NCBI RefSeq assembly: GCF_008365405.1
Contig: NZ_QOKV01000001.1
Coordinates: 62,001-126,000, forward strand
DNA length: 64,000 nucleotides
Source: Azospirillum brasilense
GTDB taxonomy: Bacteria; Pseudomonadota; Alphaproteobacteria; Azospirillales; Azospirillaceae
Reading direction: 5' to 3'
Part shown: positions 16,056 to 25,279 of the stretch, piece by piece
Layout: each line of letters begins with the position of its first letter
Position numbering within the stretch: position 1 is the stretch's first letter
Translations under genes and position numbers: made by a program
The notes under the pieces: model-generated
What the model saw: the letters and a program-made list of their open reading frames with translations, nothing else
Databases searched by the model: none
Told to the model about the DNA's origin: nothing

Positions 16056-16859
16056 ATGACCGAACCCGCAGCCGGCCCCGTCCCGTCGCCGGGCGGCGCG
16101 CACCATAGCCTGAAGCGCGGCGCCGCGACCATAGCCTATCGTCACACCCCGGGCCGCGACCCGGAAGGGCTGGCCCCCGGCGTGATGTTCCTCGGCGGCT
16201 TCATGTCGGATATGACCGGCAGCAAGGCGTTGGCGTTGGAGGCCTGGGCGGTGGGCGAGGGGCTGTCCTTCACCCGTTTCGACTATCAGGGGCACGGCGC
16301 CTCCAGCGGACGGTTCGACGAGGGCACCATCGGGCTGTGGGCCGACGACGCGCTGGCCGTCCTGGATCGCGTGACGGTGGGGCCGCAGATCCTCGTCGGC
16401 TCCTCCATGGGCGGCTGGATGATGCTGCTGACCGCGCTGCGCCGTCCGGAGCGGGTGGCCGGGCTGGTCGGCATCGCCGCCGCCCCGGACTTCACCGAGG
16501 ATCTGATGTGGGACCTCTTCGACGAGCCCGTGCGTCGCGAGATCCTGGAGACGGGTCGTTGGCTGCGCCCCTCGGACTACGGGCCGGAGCCGCAGCCGAT
16601 CACCCGTGCCCTGATCGAGGACGGGCGCAACCACCTGCTGCTGCGCCAGCCCATCGCCTTCGACAAGCCGGTGCGCCTGCTGCACGGCATGGCCGACCCG
16701 GATGTGCCCTGGCAGGTCAGCCTGACCTTGGCCGATCGCCTTAGCAGTTCGGATGTGCGGGTGACGCTGGTGAAGGACGGTGACCACCGCCTGTCGCGCG
16801 ATCAGGACATCGACCTGCTGTGCCGCACGGTGGGCGATCTCGTCCGCGGCCTCGGCTGA
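16056..16859 (+). CDS. Alpha/beta hydrolase
   Basis: This 267-residue protein has a standard alpha/beta hydrolase pattern. The oxyanion-hole region is PGVMFLGGFMSDMTGSKA. The nucleophile elbow is GSSMGGWMM (Ser near residue 117). The acid lies in LLHGMADPDVPW, and the catalytic histidine in KDGDHRLSR (near 247). It has no signal peptide and should be cytoplasmic. The family covers esterases, thioesterases and peptidases, so the substrate cannot be named. It is divergent from the glycosyltransferase and followed by the tRNA gene. Confidence 0.85.
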   Translation: MTEPAAGPVPSPGGAHHSLKRGAATIAYRHTPGRDPEGLAPGVMFLGGFMSDMTGSKALALEAWAVGEGLSFTRFDYQGHGASSGRFDEGTIGLWADDALAVLDRVTVGPQILVGSSMGGWMMLLTALRRPERVAGLVGIAAAPDFTEDLMWDLFDEPVRREILETGRWLRPSDYGPEPQPITRALIEDGRNHLLLRQPIAFDKPVRLLHGMADPDVPWQVSLTLADRLSSSDVRVTLVKDGDHRLSRDQDIDLLCRTVGDLVRGLG

Positions 16860-16937
16860 GGGGCGGGAGCTTCGATCCGCCCCGCGGATCATCCCGAAGG
16901 CGGCGCAAGATTTTTCCAAAAAAGTGACATCAGGGGC

Positions 16938-16966
16938 TTGCGCGCCGCCTTCGGGCTGGATATAAA
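16938..16966 (+). promoter_or_regulatory. Promoter of tRNA-Ser
   Basis: TTGCGC (16938-16943) and TATAAA (16961-16966) are separated by 17 bases and lie 13 bases before the tRNA, a good sigma-70 arrangement. Confidence 0.65.
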
Positions 16967-16978
16967 CGCGGCCTCTGC

Positions 16979-17069
16979 GGAGGGGTGGCCGAGTGGTTGA
17001 AGGCGCACGCCTGGAAAGTGTGTATACCTCAAAAGGGTATCGAGGGTTCGAATCCCTCTCCCTCCGCCA
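16979..17069 (+). tRNA. tRNA-Ser (anticodon GGA)
   Basis: The 91-base gene folds as a class II tRNA with a long variable arm. The acceptor 5' strand is GGAGGGG, the anticodon loop is CTGGAAA with GGA at 17013-17015, and the T arm is GAGGG-TTCGAAT-CCCTC. It has discriminator G and an encoded CCA end at 17067-17069. GGA decodes UCC and UCU serine codons. The long variable arm and G73 agree with serine identity. Confidence 0.97.
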
Positions 17070-17205
17070 GATTTTCTCAGCAAGCCGCTGAGTGGAGCCG
17101 GTCCATAGACCAAGCCGGCTCAGCCGATTTCCATCGGATGCCATCCACGCCATTCCCGCTGCGCCGCCCTTTCTTTGCGGAAGGCCGAGGCGGGTGTCGC
17201 GTGGA

Positions 17206-17721
17206 CTATTCCCGTTTCTTCATCCGTTGCCGTGAGGCAAGAATTTCATCGACGGTCACCGGGCGGAAATCCCACACATCCACACCGACGTCGAACTGCC
17301 GGGGCATGCCCTTCAACTGACCGTGGCTGTGGCCGTGCAGGTTCAAAGCGCCCTTGTACATGCCGTTCCAGGTGCGGAAGGCGTAGTGGCACAGCACCAG
17401 CCGCCGCTCGCCCAGCAGGAGTTCCGCATAGGGCTGGACGCTCGCCCAGCCGGGTAGGGCCAGCGTGGCGGGGCCGTCGTTGTTGCCGGTGATCAGGTGC
17501 TTGACGCCGCGCAGGCGTTCTAGGAGCGCCGCCATGGCGTCCGGCTTGCGGTGCAGGGCGAAATCGCCGAGGTGCCACACCTCGTCATCCGGGCCGACCG
17601 TGGCGTTCCAGTTGGCCACCATGGCCTCGTCCATCTCCGCGACCGACGCGAAGGGGCGGCGGAAGCGGCTGATCGCGCCGGCGTGGCCGAAATGCGTGTC
17701 GCTGGTGAAAAAGACCGCCAT
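17206..17721 (-). CDS. Metallophosphoesterase family protein
   Basis: The 171-residue protein has the calcineurin-like metal-binding motifs in order: TSDTHFGH (D and H ligands, residues 6-13), WHLGDFALH (GD), ITGNNDGPA (GNND in place of GNHD), LCHYAFRTW and LHGHSHG (GHxH). Two metal ions in these proteins cleave phosphomonoesters or diesters. The small size matches stand-alone bacterial phosphoesterases often found in phage and housekeeping contexts. The substrate is unknown. It lies 61 bases after the DUF4170 gene in the same direction, with a strong hairpin between them. Confidence 0.88.
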   Translation of the reverse strand: MAVFFTSDTHFGHAGAISRFRRPFASVAEMDEAMVANWNATVGPDDEVWHLGDFALHRKPDAMAALLERLRGVKHLITGNNDGPATLALPGWASVQPYAELLLGERRLVLCHYAFRTWNGMYKGALNLHGHSHGQLKGMPRQFDVGVDVWDFRPVTVDEILASRQRMKKRE

Positions 17722-17738
17722 CGGGAGGCCTCAACACA

Positions 17739-17770
17739 GCGGCGGCGCGGAGGGTTCCCCGCGCCGCCGC
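17739..17770 (-). other. Strong hairpin between the DUF4170 and phosphoesterase genes
   Basis: A perfect 12-base stem (GCGGCGGCGCGG at 17739-17750 and its complement at 17759-17770) with an 8-base loop lacks a T run. It may slow RNA decay or weaken read-through into the phosphoesterase gene. Confidence 0.5.
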
Positions 17771-17782
17771 TGCGGCCGTCCG

Positions 17783-18022
17783 TCAATCGTGCTTGTGCCC
17801 ATCCGCCGACGGATCGAGCAGGCGGTGCAGGTGCACGATGAAGTAGCGGGTGTGGGCATCGTCGATGGTCATCCCGGTGGCGCCGCGCCACGCCTTGTAC
17901 GCCTCGTCGTAGTTGGGGAAGATGCCCACAATGTGGACCTTCGTCGGATCGACGAACTGGTCGGAATCGGGACGGACGAGTTCGCCGCCGAAGACGAGGT
18001 GGAGAAGCTGCTTGTCGGGCAT
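17783..18022 (-). CDS. DUF4170 domain-containing protein
   Basis: The 79-residue protein matches the small alphaproteobacterial family DUF4170: it opens with KQLLHLVFGGEL, continues with a VGIFPNYDEAYKAWRGA segment, and has TRYFIVHLHRLLDP near its end. The family has no known function. The histidine-rich tail (DGHKHD) is visible but short. It has no signal or membrane segment. It precedes a metallophosphoesterase on the same strand, which may only reflect local gene order. Confidence 0.85.
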   Translation of the reverse strand: MPDKQLLHLVFGGELVRPDSDQFVDPTKVHIVGIFPNYDEAYKAWRGATGMTIDDAHTRYFIVHLHRLLDPSADGHKHD

Positions 18023-18234
18023 GACGCGGGCATCCTTGATTGGACGGGGGTGGAACGGGGTTGGGCCGGATTTTTGAGTACGTCATATCCGTCGTCCACC
18101 CGCTTCTTCAAGTGCAATGACAGTGCTGCGCCGCCACCTACCCTCTCGATTGTCGCTTTTTTTTCGAAAACTGGGCAAAAGGCGCCGCCTTGGGGCATAG
18201 TCTAAGGAAGAACAGACGAAGCGAGGGGTGATTC

Positions 18235-18942
18235 ATGGTTGTTGGTAATACCACAAATCGCACGAAGGCCCGGCGCGACGTGGCCGTCTGGGACTTGCCG
18301 ACGCGCCTGTTTCACTGGAGCCTGGTCCTTTTGGTCGCGGTCGCGGTCGTCTCCGCCAAGACCGACCGCATGACCGTTCATATGCTGGCGGGGGAGGCGA
18401 TCCTCGCGCTCCTGCTGTTCCGGTTCGTCTGGGGGCTGATCGGCAGCCAGACGGCGCGCTTCAGCCACTTCGTGAAGGGTCCGCGCGCGGTTCTCGCCTA
18501 CGCCTGCGGGATGCTCCGCGCCGGGCGCGGCGGCAAGGAACCCGCGCCGGTCGTCGGGCACAACCCGATGGGGGGGCTGATGGTGCTGGCTCTGCTGGGG
18601 GCTCTGACGCTTCAGGCGGTGGCCGGCCTCTTCACCTCCGACGACATCCTGGTGGACGGGCCGCTGGTGGCGCAGGCATCGGGGGCCGTGGTGGCGGGTT
18701 TCAGCACGCTGCACCGCATCCTGGCCGACGGAATCCTGATCCTGATCGGCGTGCATGTGCTGGCCGTGCTGGCCTATCTGCTGGTCAAGCGGGACAATCT
18801 GATCCGCCCGATGATCACGGGGCGGAAGGCGATCCCGGCGGATGCGCCGGTCGAATCGCCGAAGCGCCGCCCGGCGGCCTTGGCCCTAGCGGTGCTGGCC
18901 GCGGCGGCGGGGCTGGTGGCGGCGGTGGTGCAGGCGGGCTAA
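18235..18942 (+). CDS. Cytochrome b561-type membrane protein (cytochrome b/b6 domain)
   Basis: The 235-residue protein opens its core with VWDLPTRLFHWSLVLLVA, the usual first helix of the prokaryotic cytochrome b561 family with a heme histidine. Further helices carry histidines at HMLAGEAIL and at LHRILADGILILIGVHVLAVLAYLL, split across helix four. A fifth hydrophobic segment closes the C-terminus (LALAVLAAAAGLVAAVV). Such proteins hold two b hemes and pass electrons between quinones and c-type cytochromes. The convergent neighbour encodes a cytochrome c', a pairing that supports a shared electron-transfer role. The ATG follows GAGGGG. Confidence 0.88.
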   Translation: MVVGNTTNRTKARRDVAVWDLPTRLFHWSLVLLVAVAVVSAKTDRMTVHMLAGEAILALLLFRFVWGLIGSQTARFSHFVKGPRAVLAYACGMLRAGRGGKEPAPVVGHNPMGGLMVLALLGALTLQAVAGLFTSDDILVDGPLVAQASGAVVAGFSTLHRILADGILILIGVHVLAVLAYLLVKRDNLIRPMITGRKAIPADAPVESPKRRPAALALAVLAAAAGLVAAVVQAG

Positions 18943-18948
18943 GGCTTT

Positions 18949-18989
18949 GCAAGCGTCCTTACCCGCAACCGGCGGGGAAGGACGCTTGC
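18949..18989. terminator. Bidirectional hairpin between convergent cytochrome genes
   Basis: A 12-base perfect stem (GCAAGCGTCCTT at 18949-18960, complement at 18978-18989) encloses an inner CCCGC/GCGGG stem. It lies between the stops of cytochrome b561 and cytochrome c', so it probably serves both. Confidence 0.75.
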
Positions 18990-19001
18990 GGAGCGGCCGG
19001 G

Positions 19002-19442
19002 TCAGTCGGCGCGGTAGCTCTCGTGGCAGGACTTGCAGGTGCCGCCCACGGCGGCGAACTGCTTGGCGGTGGCGGCCTTGTCACCGGACGCGGCAGCGGC
19101 CTCCAGCCCCTTGGCGGCGGTTTCGAAAGCCTGGGCCTTGGCGGCGAAATCGGCGTTGTTCGCCCAGATGTCGGCCTTGGCCTTGGTGTCGCCCTTGTCG
19201 CTGCCCGCCGGGAACAGGGTGGGGATCAGGGCGCCGAAGGCGCTCATGCGTTGGGCGACCGGGCCGACCTGGGCGACCTTGTCGCTGCCCAGCAGATCCT
19301 TGATCTCGGCCATCGCCTTCTTGTTGGACTCGAATCCGTCCTTGCGGGCCTTGATCGGATCCTGAGCCATCGCCGTGCCGCCGACGCCGACACCGACGAG
19401 GAGCAGGGCGGCCGTGGCGGCCAGCGTGACGCGGGTGAGCAT
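19002..19442 (-). CDS. Cytochrome c' family protein
   Basis: The 146-residue protein has a clean signal peptide (about 1-26, ending GTAMAQ). A four-helix-bundle sequence follows, and the heme motif CKSCH comes very near the C-terminus (GTCKSCHESYRAD), as is typical of cytochromes c'. These periplasmic high-spin hemoproteins bind NO and CO and are linked to nitrosative stress and electron transfer. The start follows GGAGG at six bases. It faces the cytochrome b561 gene across a shared terminator. Confidence 0.93.
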   Translation of the reverse strand: MLTRVTLAATAALLLVGVGVGGTAMAQDPIKARKDGFESNKKAMAEIKDLLGSDKVAQVGPVAQRMSAFGALIPTLFPAGSDKGDTKAKADIWANNADFAAKAQAFETAAKGLEAAAASGDKAATAKQFAAVGGTCKSCHESYRAD

Positions 19443-19594
19443 GCAGATCCTCCGGATGATGGAATTGATTAGAAAGAGGTAAGATACCCCGTCCGCGGCG
19501 CGGGCTGTCAAGCCGGGCCTGTGCGGTGCAGCAACCGGCTTTGGAGACGAGGGGCGCGTCCGCCGGCCGGGAAACCGTCTCGCTCGGGGAGTGA

Positions 19595-20911
<1,317 letters not shown>

Positions 20912-20935
20912 TCTCTGGCGGTTCTTGACCGGTCG

Positions 20936-20970
20936 AAAAAGAAGAGGGGGCCGCAAGGCCCCCTCTTTTC
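20936..20970. terminator. Bidirectional terminator between aatA and nhaA
   Basis: The stem AGAGGGGGCC (20943-20952) pairs with GGCCCCCTCT (20957-20966) around a GCAA loop. A runs before and T runs after let it stop transcription from both sides. Confidence 0.9.
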
Positions 20971-20987
20971 GTTTGTGCGCCGTCGTT

Positions 20988-22214
<1,227 letters not shown>

Positions 22215-22299
22215 GGCGCTTGTTTCCTTTCCTGGTTCGTCGGTCCTGATCGGCCGGAAGAACGGAGTTGTCGTGGAGTTCGTGAAGAAGCAATTTGTG

Positions 22300-22338
22300 A
22301 AAAGAATGTGGCGTCATGGCGGCTTCGCCATGACGCCA
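22300..22338 (-). terminator. Terminator after the NRAMP-family gene
   Basis: A 13-base perfect stem (22309-22321 with 22326-22338, loop of four bases) is followed on the minus strand by a T-rich run (CATTCTTTTC). It lies after the stop of the transporter gene and before nhaA. Confidence 0.7.
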
Positions 22339-22383
22339 TCGCAGGTTTCTTATCAGCTGCGCGTCATTTTCAGTCGCGCGTCA

Positions 22384-23787
22384 TCACATGAAGAATTTTG
22401 TGATGAGGACGTAGAGCGTCAAGCCGACCAGGCTGATGGTTCCGCCCCAGGCCCAAGCGAACTGGACCTTGCTCGGCAGCAGATCGCGCTCGAAATCGCT
22501 GGTGAAGTTGTCCTTGACCGCCTTGATGGTCAGCCAGAACAGAACCGGCGAGAAGACCAGGGCCATGACCGAGGCGAGCTGGACCACGAAGATCGGCTCG
22601 GGCAGGCCGTAGACCACCGCAATGCCGGCGATCAGCCACGTCACCTGCATGCCGCGGTAGAGCAGCTTGCGGATCGCCGCGGTGTCCCAGTCGCGCTTCA
22701 GACGGACCACGCACTCCTCGAACAGGCGGGCCTGACCGTCGAAGTAGGTGAAGACGGTGGAGAACAGGGCGGCCACGCCGCCGGCGATGATGACCGGGAA
22801 GATCCACGCGCCGAAGGTGTCGGTGTAGATGCTGGCGATGGTCACGCCCATCTCCGAACCCTTGGGCACCAGACCCTGCGGGTGCAGCACGACGGCACCG
22901 ACGATCAGGAAGATCATGCCCGACAGCATCGAGATGATGTAGCTGATGTTCATGTCGCGCTTGAACAGGATCAGGCTGTTCTTCATGTAGTTGGGATCCA
23001 TGTGCACGGTGTGCCCCTGGGCCCGCATCTCGTTGACCTTGACCATGCCGGCCTTCTTGTCGACGGCCCAGTTCGACTGCATGGGCGCGACTTCCAGCGT
23101 GGTCGGGAAATAGCCGAACATGGCGCCGAACAGCATCATCGACCCGATCGGCGGCAGGGTCGGCAGCAGGCGCGACAGATACTCGCCCGGCGGCGGGGCC
23201 TGGAGCGCGAAGGCCACGAAGCAGGACACGGCGAAGACGATGATGAGGATCTTGCAGATGCCCTCGACCGCCTTGTAGCTGCCCATCCACAGGATGCCGA
23301 CGGTCAGGAGCAGGATGGCGACCGCCCAGAGCTGCATCGACATGAAGGGGAAGGCCGCCCACATCAGAGCCGCACAGCCGAGCGCGCGGCCGGCGATGCC
23401 CACGGTGTTGGCGAAGCCCTGGAAGATCATGAACCACAGCGGCCAGGTGCCGACGCGGTGGTAGGCGTTGATGATGGATTCGCCCTTCACCATCGTGTAG
23501 CGGTGGGCGAATTCGAAGGCGCAGTATTTGATGATGTAGGCGGCCAGGATCACCCACAGCAGATCGTAGCCGTAGAGCGCGCCGGCGGTCGGCGCGTGCA
23601 TGATGTGGCTGGCGCCGATGCCGGTCATCGCCGCCGCGATGCCGGGCCCCATGGCCTTCCAGGTGTCCATGAAGCCGGTGCCGGGGGCTTCCAACCGGAT
23701 GACCTTCTTGGCGCTTCCGTCCGCGGTGGTGCCGCCGTAGAGGCCATCGGCGTCGATGGCCGCGCTGTTCGTCGAGCTGACGCTCAT
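22384..23787 (-). CDS. Divergent NRAMP-family divalent metal transporter
   Basis: The 467-residue protein has about eleven hydrophobic segments in the APC/NRAMP pattern. Helix 1 (MGPGIAAAMTGIGASHIMH, residues 46-64) resembles the NRAMP start GPG but lacks the metal-binding DPGN motif, having GASH instead. Helix 6 reads LEVAPMQSNW rather than the usual MPHN-type motif. These changes hit the residues that bind Mn(II)/Fe(II) in canonical NRAMPs, so another substrate (for example Mg(II), or a non-metal) is possible. The start follows a GGGAGGAA-type site. It stands alone, with a terminator behind it. Confidence 0.75.
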   Translation of the reverse strand: MSVSSTNSAAIDADGLYGGTTADGSAKKVIRLEAPGTGFMDTWKAMGPGIAAAMTGIGASHIMHAPTAGALYGYDLLWVILAAYIIKYCAFEFAHRYTMVKGESIINAYHRVGTWPLWFMIFQGFANTVGIAGRALGCAALMWAAFPFMSMQLWAVAILLLTVGILWMGSYKAVEGICKILIIVFAVSCFVAFALQAPPPGEYLSRLLPTLPPIGSMMLFGAMFGYFPTTLEVAPMQSNWAVDKKAGMVKVNEMRAQGHTVHMDPNYMKNSLILFKRDMNISYIISMLSGMIFLIVGAVVLHPQGLVPKGSEMGVTIASIYTDTFGAWIFPVIIAGGVAALFSTVFTYFDGQARLFEECVVRLKRDWDTAAIRKLLYRGMQVTWLIAGIAVVYGLPEPIFVVQLASVMALVFSPVLFWLTIKAVKDNFTSDFERDLLPSKVQFAWAWGGTISLVGLTLYVLITKFFM

Positions 23788-24551
23788 TCCCGTTCCTCCC
23801 TAGGATTGGCCTGTCGATTGGCGTCGGGCCGTTCGAGAAATTTTCGGCCCGGTTCCGTCCGGCTCCTTTTCCGATCCGTGCTTTGCTGCAGGGGCTGGTT
23901 TCCTGCATGCCATAGTTTGGTATGCCAAATATCAGCAGAGCGTAGGAAAAAAAATCATGGGAGGCGGGACGTTTTTCAGACTCAGAAAAAATGCGAAAAT
24001 CGGGGACTAAAACCATCACTACCCACATTGGCTATGATAAATGCGTGAATCATGAAAAGGAATTCATGATCGAGCTGGCTTGTTGCGCAGGACAATGAAT
24101 GCATCCATATGACAATGGACTCAGCGAGCTTGGGCCGCACGCTGCGTCGCCTCCCCAAAGGCTGTCCCTGTTGAGTCAGGGACAGCCTTTTCTCGTATCA
24201 GTATTATGGAGACGAAAATTTATTGATATCTTCAGGGATGAAAACTGATGGTCGCGTCCGCCGATCTCCGCAGCGACGGAGGCGCGGGAGACGCATCAGC
24301 TAGGTTTTTAATCCAAACTCTGCACGAATTTTAAAGCCGCGCCGGTCAGCGCGAAGAAACCGCACCGATTTGTGTGGTTTGCCGCCCTGTGAAAAAAGCG
24401 GGGGTCCTGCGGAACTGAAAGCATCTATGCTGAAGGGTAAGGCGAGCGGGAAGCCGTGCAACGCGCGCCGGCCAATCTGTTGTCGGGGCGTTGCCTCAGA
24501 GGATTGCGCTGCCCGAAGCCGGCGCGCCGACCAGTTTGTGCGGGAGCTTCC
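23788..24551. other. Long AT-richer intergenic region upstream of the transporter
   Basis: No gene of normal size is supported over about 760 bases. Seen here are an inverted repeat TTTGG-TATG-CCAAA at 23916-23929, about 130 bases before the transporter start, and a palindromic pair TCATGA around 24050-24068. An intrinsic terminator lies at 24157-24190 with no gene to serve, and a weak hairpin at 24357-24380. The region from about 23930 to 24380 is clearly richer in A and T than its surroundings, suggesting regulatory or transcribed non-coding DNA or imported sequence. Confidence 0.5.
24157..24193 (+). terminator. Orphan intrinsic terminator
   Basis: The stem AAAGGCTGTCCCTG (24157-24170) pairs perfectly with 24177-24190 around TTGAGT and runs into TTTTCTC. 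No annotated gene on either strand ends here, so it may end a small RNA. Confidence 0.7.
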
Positions 24552-24767
24552 ATGGTTCTGGAACCAATCTCACTCGCCGTGGCGCTGTGCCTCGCCACTT
24601 TCGCCGCGACTGGCATCGCGTCCGTACTGACCGCAGTGTGGGAAAGCCACCGGGACCCGGGTGCCCTTCTCGCTCCCGTGCGACCCTGGGGGCGTCCGGC
24701 CAACATGAACCGGCCTCCGCGCGGGACCCGCCGTCATCTGTGGATCGCGGAGGAAACGTTGGACTGA
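24552..24767 (+). CDS. Small membrane protein of unknown function (71 residues)
   Basis: The ATG is preceded by GGGAG at five bases. The N-terminal half is one hydrophobic helix (PISLAVALCLATFAATGIAS, about residues 5-24). The C-terminal half is basic and rich in Pro and Arg (RPWGRPANMNRPPRGTRRH), which would stay on the cytoplasmic side. A strong terminator follows about 65 bases after the stop, as expected for a real transcript. No family is recognised. Its existence is probable rather than certain. Confidence 0.5.
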   Translation: MVLEPISLAVALCLATFAATGIASVLTAVWESHRDPGALLAPVRPWGRPANMNRPPRGTRRHLWIAEETLD

Positions 24768-24831
24768 AGCCGTATCGGTGTGACGGCGTCGAAAGACAAA
24801 AAACGCGCAGATTTAAATGATACCGGAATCA

Positions 24832-24864
24832 GAAAGGGCCGCGACTGGATCGCGGCCCTTTCGT
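24832..24864. terminator. Terminator between the small membrane protein and the 42-residue gene
   Basis: A 13-base perfect stem (24832-24844 with 24850-24862, loop CTGGA plus flanks) has A residues on one side and T residues on the other. It can serve both converging transcripts. Confidence 0.8.
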
Positions 24865-24898
24865 CGTCCGGTGTTGTCCGGCTGTCCGCAAGACATGC

Positions 24899-25027
24899 TC
24901 ACAGGACGCCGTACAGACGGGACTTCTCGCACCAGGCTTCCATGAAGGACTTGAAGGCCTGCAGGAAAGTCGAACCCTTCGTGCCGTTCTGCTTGGCGTG
25001 AAGATGGGTTACAGTCGCGTAGGTCAT
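24899..25027 (-). CDS. Small protein of unknown function (42 residues)
   Basis: An excellent AAGGAG site lies six bases before the ATG at 25027. The peptide begins MTYATVTHLHAKQNGTKGS and ends in a helix with aromatic residues (FLQAFKSFMEAWCEKSR). It has no signal peptide or membrane helix. A shared terminator follows, and a 7-base inverted repeat (CTGGTAT...ATACCAG) lies 35 bases upstream, so the unit looks complete and regulated. No family is recognised. Confidence 0.6.
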   Translation of the reverse strand: MTYATVTHLHAKQNGTKGSTFLQAFKSFMEAWCEKSRLYGVL

Positions 25028-25061
25028 GATCATCTCCTTCGTTCGATGAAGACAAGGTAGC

Positions 25062-25080
25062 CTGGTATACCCAATACCAG
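25062..25080 (-). promoter_or_regulatory. Operator-like inverted repeat upstream of the 42-residue gene
   Basis: CTGGTAT (25062-25068) and ATACCAG (25074-25080) form a perfect 7-base inverted repeat with a 5-base spacer. It is the size of a site for a dimeric repressor such as a GntR-type protein. No regulator can be named. Confidence 0.4.
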
Positions 25081-25229
25081 AAGCGCAATCGATGCATCGC
25101 TCGCTTGCCCTCATCACATGGCCGGTTATGAAAGACTTACTTATTGTTTGGTTCACGGATTTATCGTTGGGCTGATATTCTTTCCCCGTTCTTGCGCCTG
25201 AACGATCGCCACGCGCCTTCCGGCCATGA

Positions 25230-25259
25230 AAAAGGGCCGGAGGACGCTCCTCCGGCCCC
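25230..25259 (-). terminator. Terminator after the EF-G-like gene
   Basis: An 11-base stem (25234-25244 with 25248-25258, loop CGC) is followed on the minus strand by CTTTTTC. Confidence 0.8.
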
Positions 25260-25279
25260 GTGCATCCACACACCGCCGC

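Noticed and set aside
24109..24174. A 21-codon frame (starting MTMDSASLGR) ending in the orphan terminator
   Set aside because: It has no ribosome binding site, and the overlap with the terminator stem is better explained by the hairpin itself.
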